64,000 nucleotides of DNA, from positions 2,604,001 through 2,668,000 of the forward strand of contig NZ_JAUSYB010000001.1 in the NCBI RefSeq assembly GCF_030816505.1. Direction: 5' to 3'. Below are positions 1 to 8,147 of the stretch, one piece after another. The translations under genes and the position numbers were made by a program. Under the pieces are notes generated by a model. It was not told where the DNA came from and did not search any database. It saw nothing but the letters and a program-made list of their open reading frames with translations. How positions within the stretch are numbered: position 1 is the stretch's first letter; every line of letters starts with the position of its first letter. The DNA is from Microbacterium sp. W4I20 (GTDB taxonomy: Bacteria > Actinomycetota > Actinomycetes > Actinomycetales > Microbacteriaceae).

Positions 1-228
1 ATGGGTGTTGACGACGAAGTCGACGCTCGCGAGATCGAGATCCTGCGTGTCGAGCGGATACGGCCGCGGCTCGAGGTCGGCTGTGGCGGGATGGGCCTCG
101 GTGAAACCGGTGTCGACGAGGACCCTGCCCTCGGGATGCTCGATGAGGTGTACGTAGACCGGCATCGGTTTCCCGTCGGCGCTCAGGTCGCCGACATGAA
201 TGGGCGTGATTCGGATCGCTGCGGGCAC
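1..228 (-). CDS. Metallo-beta-lactamase-fold hydrolase (N-terminal part only)
   Basis: Only the first 76 codons of this leftward gene are in the window; the rest lies beyond the left edge. From a GTG at 228 the protein begins VPAAIRITPIHVGDLS, continues with EGRVLVDTGF, and reaches the edge in VVNTH. In metallo-beta-lactamase-fold hydrolases of the lactonase-like group a VDTG strand is followed by the HxHxDH zinc motif, and VVNTH is where that motif begins. The metal-binding residues themselves are not visible, so substrate cannot be judged. It is divergent from the CCA-adding enzyme gene, 80 bp away. The GTG start is tentative because no strong ribosome binding site precedes it. Confidence 0.7.
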   Translation of the reverse strand, partial: MPAAIRITPIHVGDLSADGKPMPVYVHLIEHPEGRVLVDTGFTEAHPATADLEPRPYPLDTQDLDLASVDFVVNTH

Positions 229-308
229 AGGATCGAATCTAGGCTCACGTCGGGTCGGGGGGAAGGGGCGAAGACGGCCGCGGCATCCGTCCCGGTACGC
301 TGGAACCC

Positions 309-1736
309 ATGCTCAACATGGCCGACGGCCTCGTCCGTCTCGGTGCGCTCGCCGAGAATCCGGTCGTCCGCACCCTCGCCACTGCCTTCGCCGATGCCGG
401 GTTCGACCTCGCCGTCGTGGGCGGACCGGTGCGCGATGCGCTGCTCGGACGCGAGACGCACGACCTCGACTTCACGACGAATGCCTCGCCCGACGAGATC
501 CTGAAGATCGTCAAGCCGATCGCGACCGCGCACTGGGACATCGGCCGCGCATTCGGCACCATCGGCGCGCGCGTGCAGGGCGAGCAGGTCGAGATCACGA
601 CCTACCGCGCCGACAGCTACGACGGCGTGACCCGCAAGCCGACCGTCGAGTTCGGCGACTCGATCGAGGGCGACCTCGTGCGCCGCGACTTCACCGTGAA
701 CGCGATGGCATTGCAGGTGCCGTCGACGAAGCTCGTCGACCCGACCGGCGGCGTGGAAGACCTCATCGCCGGGGTGCTTCGCACGCCCGCGGATCCCGCC
801 ATCTCCTTCGGCGACGACCCGCTCCGGATGCTGCGGGCCGCCCGCTTCAGCGCCCAGCTCGGCTTCCGCGTCGACGACGACACGTTCGACGCGATCGAGC
901 AATTGCGCGGCACTCTCGGCATCGTCAGCCCGGAGCGCGTGCAGTCCGAGCTCGTGCGCCTCATGCAGACCGACGACCCGGTGCGCGGCATCCGCGTGCT
1001 CGTCGAGTCCAGGCTCATCGACGAGTTCCTCCCGGAGGTCAGTGCGCTGCGCCTCGAGGTCGACGAGCACCACCACCATAAAGACGTTTACGAGCACTCG
1101 CTCACGGTGCTCAGCCAGGCCATCGAGCTCGAGCACTCCCGGCACCCGGGTGCCGCGCCCGACGTGCCGCTGCGCATCGCCGCGCTGCTGCACGACATCG
1201 GCAAACCCCGAACCCGCAAGCTCGAAGACGGCGGAGTGGTCACGTTCCACCACCACGACGTCGTCGGTTCGCGTATGGCGCGCAAGCGTCTGCAGGCGCT
1301 GCGCTTCGACACGGCGACGACGGATGCCGTCGCCACCCTCGTCGAGCTGCACCTGCGGTTCTTCGGCTACGCCGAGGGGACATGGACGGATGCCGCGGTG
1401 CGCCGCTACGTGCGCGATGCCGGCGACCTGCTCGAGCGCCTGCACATCCTCACCCGCGCCGACGTCACGACCCGCAACAAGCGCAAGGCCGGGCGTCTCG
1501 CCGGCGCCTACGACGACATCGAGTCGCGCATCGCGGCCCTCCGCGAGCAGGAGGAGCTCGACTCCATCCGCCCCGAGGTCGACGGCAACCGCATCCAGGA
1601 GGTGCTGGGCATCAAGCCGGGCCGCGAGGTCGGCGAGGCCTACCGCTTCCTGCTGGACCTGCGCCTCGACGAGGGCGTGCTGGGTGCCGAGGCCGCGGAG
1701 CAGCGGCTGCGCGAATGGTGGGCAGCGCGGGGCTGA
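309..1736 (+). CDS. cca: CCA-adding tRNA nucleotidyltransferase
   Basis: Adds or repairs the 3'-terminal CCA of tRNAs in the cytoplasm. The 475-residue protein has the class II nucleotidyltransferase signature near residues 37-56 (GGPVRDALLGR followed by DLDF, whose acidic residues bind metal), the RRDFTVNAM motif, the DPLRMLRAARF segment that recognises the incoming nucleotide, and a C-terminal HD domain (LLHDIGKPRTR). This nucleotidyltransferase plus HD arrangement is typical of actinobacterial CCA enzymes, and the length fits. The convergent toxin gene starts 12 bp after the stop with no clear terminator between them. Identification is firm; whether it adds all three nucleotides is inferred from the family. 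Confidence 0.95.
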   Translation: MLNMADGLVRLGALAENPVVRTLATAFADAGFDLAVVGGPVRDALLGRETHDLDFTTNASPDEILKIVKPIATAHWDIGRAFGTIGARVQGEQVEITTYRADSYDGVTRKPTVEFGDSIEGDLVRRDFTVNAMALQVPSTKLVDPTGGVEDLIAGVLRTPADPAISFGDDPLRMLRAARFSAQLGFRVDDDTFDAIEQLRGTLGIVSPERVQSELVRLMQTDDPVRGIRVLVESRLIDEFLPEVSALRLEVDEHHHHKDVYEHSLTVLSQAIELEHSRHPGAAPDVPLRIAALLHDIGKPRTRKLEDGGVVTFHHHDVVGSRMARKRLQALRFDTATTDAVATLVELHLRFFGYAEGTWTDAAVRRYVRDAGDLLERLHILTRADVTTRNKRKAGRLAGAYDDIESRIAALREQEELDSIRPEVDGNRIQEVLGIKPGREVGEAYRFLLDLRLDEGVLGAEAAEQRLREWWAARG

Positions 1737-1748
1737 CGCGGAGCCCGT

Positions 1749-2141
1749 TCAGCGCCGCTCGGGCACGACGATCTCAACTTCGTCGGCGACGAGCTCGAAG
1801 TCTTTCGCGTTGAACGTGACGAGTTTTGCGCCCAGGGCATTCGCGTGGCCGGCCAGCATGATGTCGGTGCTCCGAGCGTGGGATGCGCGCCGTGTCGCCA
1901 CACGGGCGGCAAGACGAGCGTAAGACTCGGCAGCGTTCTGATCGAAGGACAACCACGGCGTTGGGAACATCGCGTTCACCCGCGCAAGATCTGCCACCCT
2001 CCGGCGTCGCGCCCGGGCGTCGATTGCTCCTTCGACGCCGAAGCGCAACTCCGCGTAGGTGAGTGCGCTCAAGACGACGTCCTCCGACGGCAGGCGCACG
2101 TCCTTGATCTGGATGAGCACGTTCGTGTCAAGCAGAAGCAT
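1749..2141 (-). CDS. vapC: VapC-type PIN-domain ribonuclease toxin
   Basis: A 130-residue PIN-domain protein, the usual size of VapC toxins, which are metal-dependent RNases often acting on tRNA or rRNA. It starts LLLDTNVL, and the acidic residues expected in the active site are present: Asp5, Glu31 (in TYAELRFG), Asp93 (in STDIMLAGHA) and Asp114 (in FNAKDF). The start codon overlaps the end of the upstream antitoxin gene by 14 bp, so the two are translationally coupled in the normal antitoxin-first order. It converges on the CCA-adding enzyme gene. The RNA target cannot be read from the sequence. Confidence 0.9.
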   Translation of the reverse strand: MLLLDTNVLIQIKDVRLPSEDVVLSALTYAELRFGVEGAIDARARRRRVADLARVNAMFPTPWLSFDQNAAESYARLAARVATRRASHARSTDIMLAGHANALGAKLVTFNAKDFELVADEVEIVVPERR

Positions 2142-2478
2142 TTCGCTCCCAGGGGTCCTGGATTCGGTAGTCGAAGATCGGATTCTCGCGCTCCGCGCGC
2201 AGCTCTTCCACCCACTCCGCCGCCGCCTGCTTCTCTTCCTCAGATGCCGGATTGGCGTCGACCCACGCCATGATCTCTTCCGCCGGAACGGACCAGCGCC
2301 TCGGCGGCGGCAGCCGTCGTACGAGGTCGCTCTCGATACCGCTCGCGTCGTTCTCCTGCACCAACTGGATCAGCGCCTCGCGCGCCTCCGCCTCCATGGA
2401 GCGGGAGTTGCGCCGTGCGCGCTCTTTGAGTGCGGCCACCACCTCGTCGCTCAGGTTCCGGATCGTCACCGTCGCCAT
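2128..2478 (-). CDS. vapB: VapB/FitA-like ribbon-helix-helix antitoxin
   Basis: A 116-residue partner of the PIN toxin. The N-terminus (MATVTIRNLSDEVV, then a helix through residue 40) is a ribbon-helix-helix DNA-binding domain of the FitA/Arc type, and the charged C-terminal part would wrap the toxin. The ATG at 2478 was chosen because AGGAGG lies 5-10 bases upstream; an in-frame longer version starting at 2520 lacks such a site. It is longer than most FitA-like antitoxins (about 80 residues); the extra residues follow a PPPRRWSVP stretch. Such antitoxins usually repress their own promoter together with the toxin. Confidence 0.88.
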   Translation of the reverse strand: MATVTIRNLSDEVVAALKERARRNSRSMEAEAREALIQLVQENDASGIESDLVRRLPPPRRWSVPAEEIMAWVDANPASEEEKQAAAEWVEELRAERENPIFDYRIQDPWERNASA

Positions 2479-2534
2479 ACTGCACCTCCTTGACAGCACA
2501 ATGCTAGCAATCCGCATCAACCCGGAACAGAGCT

Positions 2535-3173
2535 TCAGCCGAGCCGCCGGAATCGTATTCCGGCATACCCGAACGCCGTCACCGAACGTCGCGAGGGCCC
2601 GACGAGAACGACATCACGGGCGAGCTCCGCCAGCGGTAGATCACTCGCCGAGTCCGTGTAGAAGCGTCCGATGCGTCCGGTCGGGTGCGCGGCCCGGAAG
2701 GCGAAGGCCTTCCGACGTCCGACGTTATGCGACCGGAACCTCGGCCCGGCCGGCATGAACACGAACTCCGACGCGTGCACCTCCGCTCCGCGCACGCCGA
2801 TCTCCTTCAGGAACCGCTGCGCGAGGAACCTCTCGGTCGCCGTGGTCACCAGGCACGCCCCGGCGACGTTCGCCGCGCGCGCTGCGTTCACGATCTCGGC
2901 GGCCGTGTTGCCACGTCGTGCCGCGAGCCGCCGAGCCGTGCGCTCGGCCAACCGCCGGTACTCGTCCTCCGGCATCCCCCTCAGCGCGATGTGCACGACG
3001 GCGCGATTGCACCGGGGCCGCAGATCCCCCGCAGTGCTGGCGAGCCCTGCGACCGCTGCAAGGATGCCGACCGGCAGCACCAGCCATGGTCGTCGTCGTA
3101 GCCGAGCTAAGACGAGGGTCGCCATCGTGTCGGCGCGACTGAGCACGCCGTCGAGGTCGAACACGGTGATCAC
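2535..3173 (-). CDS. HAD-IB family phosphatase
   Basis: A 212-residue hydrolase of the haloacid dehalogenase superfamily. Motif I is at the start (VFDLDGVL, nucleophile Asp6 and acid/base Asp8), a Thr-rich motif II lies in LVTTATERF, motif III lysine is in GRRKAFAF, and motif IV acids are in TDSASDLPL. A hydrophobic stretch (about residues 25-45) between motif I and the cap suggests membrane association, as in some HAD-IB proteins acting on phospholipid precursors; the substrate is unknown. The GTG start at 3173 overlaps the stop of the GntR gene by 4 bp (GTGA), so it is co-transcribed with that regulator. Confidence 0.85.
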   Translation of the reverse strand: MITVFDLDGVLSRADTMATLVLARLRRRPWLVLPVGILAAVAGLASTAGDLRPRCNRAVVHIALRGMPEDEYRRLAERTARRLAARRGNTAAEIVNAARAANVAGACLVTTATERFLAQRFLKEIGVRGAEVHASEFVFMPAGPRFRSHNVGRRKAFAFRAAHPTGRIGRFYTDSASDLPLAELARDVVLVGPSRRSVTAFGYAGIRFRRLG

Positions 3174-3925
3174 TCGTCGTCCACGGTCCGCTCGATCAGC
3201 AGCGAGACGCGGTCGGAGCGGTAGACGTCGAGGGCGTACTCGACGCACGCGCCCGAGTCGACGAACGTACGCCGCGTCAGCTGAAGGCCGCCTGCCGCCT
3301 GACGGGATCCCAGGTGCGCACTGGTCTCCGCATCGAGTACGACGACCTCGAGTTCCGCCGAGGTGCGAGCGATCCGAAGATCGAACCGCCGGCGGATCTC
3401 GCCCCACAGCGACCCCGTGAGATCCCCTTCGAGGAGCCCCGGCACCAGATCGGCCCGATAGTACGTGGTCTCCAGCGCGAGCGGCTCATCGTCGGACCGC
3501 CGAAGTCGCTGCAGGGCGTAGACCAGATGCCCGGGGGAGACGTCGAGACCCGCGGCGACCTCGGCATCGGCCGGGCGCTCCTCGGCCCAGAAGAGCTCGG
3601 CGCCGGGGTTCCGCCCGGCGCGGGCGACCTCCTGCGAGAAGGAACCGAGCCGCAGCTGCACGCGGGGCGCCGAGACGAAGGTGCCGCGAGTCGCGTCACG
3701 GTGCACGCGCCCGTCCTGCTCCAGCACACCGAGGGCGCGGCGCAGGGTCATGCGGCTCACGCCGAGTTCGACGCACAGGTCACGCTCCGGGGGGAGCGGC
3801 GTCTCGAGCGGGAACTCGCCCGCCTCGATCCGGGTGCGGAGCTCAGCGGCGATCCGGAGATAGGCGGGCTCGGCGGATTTCGACGGTGTTACATCTTCCG
3901 CGGCATCCTTCGTCACTCTTGACAC
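3170..3925 (-). CDS. GntR-family regulator, HutC/UTRA type
   Basis: A regulator of about 251 residues. The N-terminal winged helix is complete (LPPERDLCVELGVSRMTLRRAL, then a wing ending in DATRGTFV), followed by a UTRA-type effector domain ending in EYALDVYRSDR, as in HutC-subfamily members. The start is ambiguous: GTG at 3925 or 3916 both fit, and the upstream open frame crosses the operator region, so a longer start is unlikely. It is divergent from the permease operon and its 3' end overlaps the HAD phosphatase gene. It probably represses the rightward operon and itself; see the two operator-like sites at 3955-3977. The effector is likely a metabolite of that operon. Confidence 0.9.
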   Translation of the reverse strand: MSRVTKDAAEDVTPSKSAEPAYLRIAAELRTRIEAGEFPLETPLPPERDLCVELGVSRMTLRRALGVLEQDGRVHRDATRGTFVSAPRVQLRLGSFSQEVARAGRNPGAELFWAEERPADAEVAAGLDVSPGHLVYALQRLRRSDDEPLALETTYYRADLVPGLLEGDLTGSLWGEIRRRFDLRIARTSAELEVVVLDAETSAHLGSRQAAGGLQLTRRTFVDSGACVEYALDVYRSDRVSLLIERTVDDE

Positions 3926-3954
3926 GCTACCCGGCACCCCCTTAGCGTACCTTG

Positions 3955-3977
3955 GTATACACCACCTTGGTCTATAC
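3955..3977. promoter_or_regulatory. Two tandem GTNTANAC operator sites for the GntR regulator
   Basis: GTATACAC (3955-3962) and GTCTATAC (3970-3977) both match the GT-N-TA-N-AC consensus known for HutC-subfamily GntR regulators, 15 bp apart, in the short divergent region between the GntR gene and the permease gene. The outer bases extend them to an inverted pair TTGGTATA...TATACCAA (3952-3980). Assignment to this regulator is inference from position and consensus. Confidence 0.7.
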
Positions 3978-3999
3978 CAATACGGAACGAAGGTCGCGC

Positions 4000-5495
4000 A
4001 TGGACACACCTGAAGCGGTATCCGCCCCCTCCGTCGGCGAGACCGGCACCCGCATGAAGCGGGAACTCGGCCTCTACGCCTCGTTCGCCGTGGCTTTCGG
4101 CTTCGTCTCGATCGCCACCGGCATCTTCACCACCTACGGCGCCGTGCTCAACAGCAGCGGCCCGCGCGGAATCTGGGCGTGGCCGATCGCCGTCGTCGGC
4201 CAGACGATGGTCGCCCTGATCTTCGGCGCCCTCGCGGCACGCATCCCGATCAGCGGGTACGCCTACCAGTGGGTGTCCCGTCTGGCGAACCCGATCCTCG
4301 GCTGGCTGACCGGCTGGGTGTCGTTCGCGTTCCTCGTCATCGTCGTGGTGGCGGTCGACTACACGATCGCAGCCACGATCCTCCCCGAGCTCCTCGGCTA
4401 CAGCCCCACCCCGGCGAACTGCTGGGTCATCACTGCGATCGTCATGCTGCTGCAGGCCATCCTCGTCGCGCTCAGCACCAAGGCCACCAACCGCGTGAAC
4501 GAGAGGTCGCGGTCACCGTGCAGATCATCGGCATGATCGGCATCACCGTCCTGCTCTTCGCCGTGGGGGCCGCCCTCGGCCGTCTCGACTTCTCCACGCT
4601 CTTCGCCACTGCGCCGGTCGCCGAGGCCGCGTACTGGGACTTCGGTGGACTGACGGATGCCGGACCCTTCCCGCTCGCCTTCCTGCTCGGGGCGTTCACG
4701 ATCGTCGGCTTCGAGTCGGCGGCGAACCTCGCGGAGGAGACGAAGAACCCGGAGCGCGTCATCCCCCGCGCCATGGTGCAGGCGGTCATCGCGCTCGGTG
4801 TTCTCGGGATGCTGTTCCTGATCGCGGTGACCGCGCTCGCCGGAGACACGGCGGAACTCGCGAAGTCCGCGACCCCGGTCGCCACCGTCATCACCTCGGT
4901 GCTCGGACCGGTCGTCGGCAAGGGCATGCTGGTGCTCGTCGTGATCTCGATCTTCTCCTGCGGACTCGTGATCACCCTCAGCGGCACCCGCCTGATCTGG
5001 GCGATGTCGCGCGACGAGCGCTTCCCGGGCTGGCAGCTGCTGCGCCGCGTGCACCGCAGCCGCCACACCCCGGTGGCCGCGACCCTCGGCTACCTCGTGA
5101 TCACCCAGGCGATCCTCGCGGTCTTCAGCGGCACGAGCGATGCGCTCTTCATCCTGTTCTCGGCGGCCACACTGCTGCCGGCGATCATCTACGCGGGCAC
5201 CGTGCTGCTCTACATCGTCAAGCGGAAGTCGCTCCCGGCCAGCACGGGCTTCCGTCTCGGCCGCTGGGAGATCCCGGTACTGATCCTGGCGAGCGTCTGG
5301 CTCGTCTACGAACTGCTGATCTTCCGTGACGACTCGTTCGCGCAGCCGCGCCTCTACGTCGGCATCATGCTCGTGATCGGAATCGCCTACCTCGTCTATC
5401 TCGTCGTCACGCGCGGCCGCAAGGGACTGACCATGCCCGACATGGCCGACGTCGACCGCACGTTCGATGAAGACAGCGCGACCCCGACCGCGTAA
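4000..5495 (+). CDS. APC-superfamily amino acid/amine permease (frame break near 4500)
   Basis: A secondary transporter with about 12 membrane segments. The first frame (from ATG 4000, AAGG ribosome site just upstream) gives residues 1-167 with LYASFAVAFGFVSIATGIF, the glycine-rich first helix of amino acid/polyamine permeases. It runs out of frame after AAC 4498-4500; the second frame resumes at GAG 4503 (EVAVTVQIIGMIG) and continues to 5495 with GAFTIVGFESAANLAEETKNPER, a hallmark of the family. One base missing between 4500 and 4501 (or two extra) explains it; corrected length is 498 residues. I regard the break as a sequence error, see findings. It heads an operon with FAD, FGGY and NTF2-like genes, so it probably imports the nitrogen-containing substrate. 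Confidence 0.85.
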
Positions 5496-5528
5496 GACTG
5501 CTCGTAACCACCGAAGGAAAGAAGCATC

Positions 5529-6680
5529 ATGTCGTCGCCCTCTCCGTCCCGTCCCGTCGCCGTCATCGGCGGGGGCATCGTGGGATCGGCCCTGCTCTAC
5601 ACCCTCGCGCATCGAGGGGTGGATGCCGTGCTCCTCGAGTCCGCGTCCGCACTCGCCCTCGGCGCGAGCGGGACGAACTCCGGAGTCCTGCACACGGGGT
5701 TCGATTCCACTCCGGAGCAGCTCGAGACGGAGCTGATCCTGCGGGCCGCCCGCATCCGTCCGACGATCCTCGAGGCGCTGGGGGTGCCCGTGGTCCACAC
5801 GGGCGCGGAACTCGTGCCGCATTCCGAGGAAGACCGCGAGACCGTGCGCGGCCTCGCCGAGAACGCCGCCGCGAACGGCGTCGCGGTCGAAGTGCGGGAG
5901 TCGGACGGCGCGCTGCTCGTGCCGGGTGAATCGGTCAGCGACCCGGTCGCCTTCGCGCTCGCGCTCGCCACGTCGGCGGTCGCGGCGGGTGCGCGCATCG
6001 AGCTCGACGCGCGGGTATCGGCGATCTCGCCGATCGACGATGGGCTGCTGCTCGAGACGGTGGACGGCCGACGCTTCGAGGTCTCGGCGGCGATCAACGC
6101 CGCGGGCCTCTACGCCGACGAGGTCGCGCGTCTCGTCGGCGACGACTCGTTCGAGATCTATCCGCGCAAGGGCGAGTTCTTCGTGTTCGAGCTGCCCGAC
6201 GGGCAGACGCTCGACCGCATCATCCTGCCCGTGCCGACGAAGCGGACCAAGGGCGTGCTCGTCTTCCCGACTCTCGACGGCAAGGTCATCGCCGGGCCGA
6301 CCGCCGTGGACCTCGACGACAAGGAGGACTGGTCGGTGCGCCCGGAGGCTCGCGACGAGATCCTCGCCAAAGCCGTCGAGCAGTTCCCCGCGCTGGACGG
6401 GCTGGAGCCGATCGCGAGTTATGCGGGGCTGCGCCCGGCCGGCCGCGACAGCAACTACGTGATCGGGCGATCCGACAGGAACGACCGGCTCATCAACGTC
6501 GCCGCGATCCGCTCCACGGGGCTCACGGCCTCGCTCGGCATCGCCGACTTCGTCACCGGCCTGCTTCCCGAGCTCGGCATCGAGGTTGGCGAGCTGCGAC
6601 CCCCGACGGTCGCCGCAGCACCGGCATCCGACGGGCCCTGGTGGCAGCGCACCGCGCGCCACCGGCAGACCACCGCCTGA
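5529..6680 (+). CDS. GlpA/LhgO-like FAD-dependent oxidoreductase
   Basis: A 383-residue flavoprotein of the DAO superfamily. It has an N-terminal dinucleotide-binding motif (VIGGGIVGSALLYTLA), the GASGTNSGVLHTGF segment typical of anaerobic glycerol-3-phosphate dehydrogenase GlpA and L-2-hydroxyglutarate oxidase, a YPRKGEFFVFE strand, and a C-terminal IASYAGLRPAG...STGLTASLGIA flavin-contact region. It lies 33 bp after the permease and 12 bp before an FGGY kinase. Kinase plus GlpA-like oxidase normally converts a polyol to a keto-phosphate, so a phosphorylated 2-hydroxy substrate is likely; the identity of the substrate is not visible. The ATG follows a GAAGGAAAG ribosome site. Confidence 0.85.
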   Translation: MSSPSPSRPVAVIGGGIVGSALLYTLAHRGVDAVLLESASALALGASGTNSGVLHTGFDSTPEQLETELILRAARIRPTILEALGVPVVHTGAELVPHSEEDRETVRGLAENAAANGVAVEVRESDGALLVPGESVSDPVAFALALATSAVAAGARIELDARVSAISPIDDGLLLETVDGRRFEVSAAINAAGLYADEVARLVGDDSFEIYPRKGEFFVFELPDGQTLDRIILPVPTKRTKGVLVFPTLDGKVIAGPTAVDLDDKEDWSVRPEARDEILAKAVEQFPALDGLEPIASYAGLRPAGRDSNYVIGRSDRNDRLINVAAIRSTGLTASLGIADFVTGLLPELGIEVGELRPPTVAAAPASDGPWWQRTARHRQTTA

Positions 6681-6692
6681 GAGAGGAACTCC

Positions 6693-8108
6693 ATGACCAC
6701 CGTTCTCGCCATAGACCAGGGCACCTCCGGCACCAAGGCCGTCGTCGTCGACGAATCCGGTGCGGTGCTGTCGCTCAGCGAGGTGTCTGTGCGTCCGACC
6801 TACCTGCCCGGCGGCGGCGTCGAGCACGACCCGCTGGCGGTGCTCGACTCGGTGCTGCGCGCGGGACGGGTCGCCGCGAACCAGGCGAAGGTCGACATCG
6901 ACATCGTCACTCTCGCGAACCAGGGCGAGACCGTGCTCGCCTGGGATCCCGAAACGGGGGTGCCGCTGTCGAACATGATCGTCTGGCAGGACCGCCGGTC
7001 CGAGTCGATCTGCGCCGAGCTGCGCGACCACGCCGACGACATCGCCACCCGCACCGGCCTTGTGCTCGATCCGTACTTCAGTGCGCCGAAGCAGGCGTGG
7101 CTGCGCCGCAACGTCACGCGGGAAGGGGTGGTCACGACCTCCGACACGTGGCTGCTGCATCAGCTGACCGGGGAGTTCGTGACGGATGCGTCGACCGCCA
7201 GCCGCTCGCTCGTGCTCGACCTCGACACCGCAGCGTGGGATGCCGGACTGCTCGACCTCTTCGGTCTGGGCGATGAGCGGATGCCGACGATCCTCGCCTG
7301 CGATGACATCGCCGGGTCGACCACCGCGTTCGGGTCGAACGCAGCCGTCGGCGGGCTCATCGTCGATCAACAGGCGGCCCTCGTCGCGCAGAACTGCCTG
7401 CAACCGGGCGAGGCGAAGTGCACCTTCGGAACCGGTGCCTTCCTGCTCGCGAACACCGGGAACACGGCGGTGCGGTCGTCGGCGAATCTGTCGTCGTCGG
7501 TCGCCTGGCAGCAGGGCGGAAGCACGACCTACTGCCTCGACGGGCAGGTGTACACCGCGGCATCCGCTGTGCAATGGCTCGAGAGGCTGACGTTCATCGA
7601 TACCGCCGCCGACCTCGACCGGGTGGCCGCCGACGACTCACACGGCGTGCTGTGCGTGCCGGCGCTCGCGGGTCTCGCGGCTCCGTGGTGGCGACCGGAT
7701 GCCACGGCGACGATCACCGGCATGACCCTGTCGACCGGCAGTGAGCACCTCGTGCGCGCGGTGCTCGAGGGCATCGCCGCCCAGGTCGCCGAGCTCGCCC
7801 GGGCGATGGCCACCGACCTCGGGCAGCCGCTGCAGCGTCTGCGCGTCGACGGCGGCCTCACGCAGAGCCGCGTGCTCATGCAGGCCGTCGCCGACCTCAT
7901 GCGCATCCCGGTCGACGTGTATCCCTCCCAGCACGCGACGCCGCTGGGAGCCGCGGCCCTCGCCCGATGCGCGATGAATCCCGGGCTGGCCCTGGCGGAC
8001 GCCGTCATCCCCTGGTCGCCGTCACACACCTTCGAACCGCAGTGGTCGGATGCTCGCGCGGCCGAGTTCTCCGACCGCTGGCGCTCCGTCGCCGACTCCC
8101 TTTCCTGA
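6693..8108 (+). CDS. FGGY-family carbohydrate kinase, glycerol-kinase-like
   Basis: A 471-residue sugar/polyol kinase. The N-terminal ATPase-fold start is VLAIDQGTSGTKAVVVD, followed by VTLANQGETVLAWDPETG, WQDRR, and GLVLDPYFSAPKQAWL, all close to glycerol kinase; the C-terminal half has GTGAFLLANTG and the RVDGGLTQSRVLMQ adenosine-site motif. It is about 30 residues shorter than canonical glycerol kinase and differs at ANQGET, where glycerol kinases have NQRET: the Arg that contacts glycerol is replaced by Gly. That replacement suggests a different or bulkier substrate. It is in one operon with the GlpA-like oxidase and an NTF2-like protein. Confidence 0.88.
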   Translation: MTTVLAIDQGTSGTKAVVVDESGAVLSLSEVSVRPTYLPGGGVEHDPLAVLDSVLRAGRVAANQAKVDIDIVTLANQGETVLAWDPETGVPLSNMIVWQDRRSESICAELRDHADDIATRTGLVLDPYFSAPKQAWLRRNVTREGVVTTSDTWLLHQLTGEFVTDASTASRSLVLDLDTAAWDAGLLDLFGLGDERMPTILACDDIAGSTTAFGSNAAVGGLIVDQQAALVAQNCLQPGEAKCTFGTGAFLLANTGNTAVRSSANLSSSVAWQQGGSTTYCLDGQVYTAASAVQWLERLTFIDTAADLDRVAADDSHGVLCVPALAGLAAPWWRPDATATITGMTLSTGSEHLVRAVLEGIAAQVAELARAMATDLGQPLQRLRVDGGLTQSRVLMQAVADLMRIPVDVYPSQHATPLGAAALARCAMNPGLALADAVIPWSPSHTFEPQWSDARAAEFSDRWRSVADSLS

Positions 8109-8147
8109 CCGCCCACGCCCTTCACCGCAACGAAGCAGGAGCAACAC

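Noticed and set aside
1..504. A plus-strand reading frame at the left edge (167 codons)
   Set aside because: The minus strand gives a metallo-beta-lactamase-fold start with conserved motifs; the plus frame has none and runs into the cca gene in another frame.
4000..5495. Calling the permease a true pseudogene or a programmed frameshift
   Set aside because: Both halves are fully conserved, no slippery sequence is seen, and three other breaks share the same 500-base periodicity.
4398..7574. A 1058-codon open frame on the minus strand
   Set aside because: It lies antisense to the permease, oxidase and kinase genes, is rich in Arg/Asp/His/Gly from reversed high-GC codons, and shows no domain; it is a shadow of the real genes.
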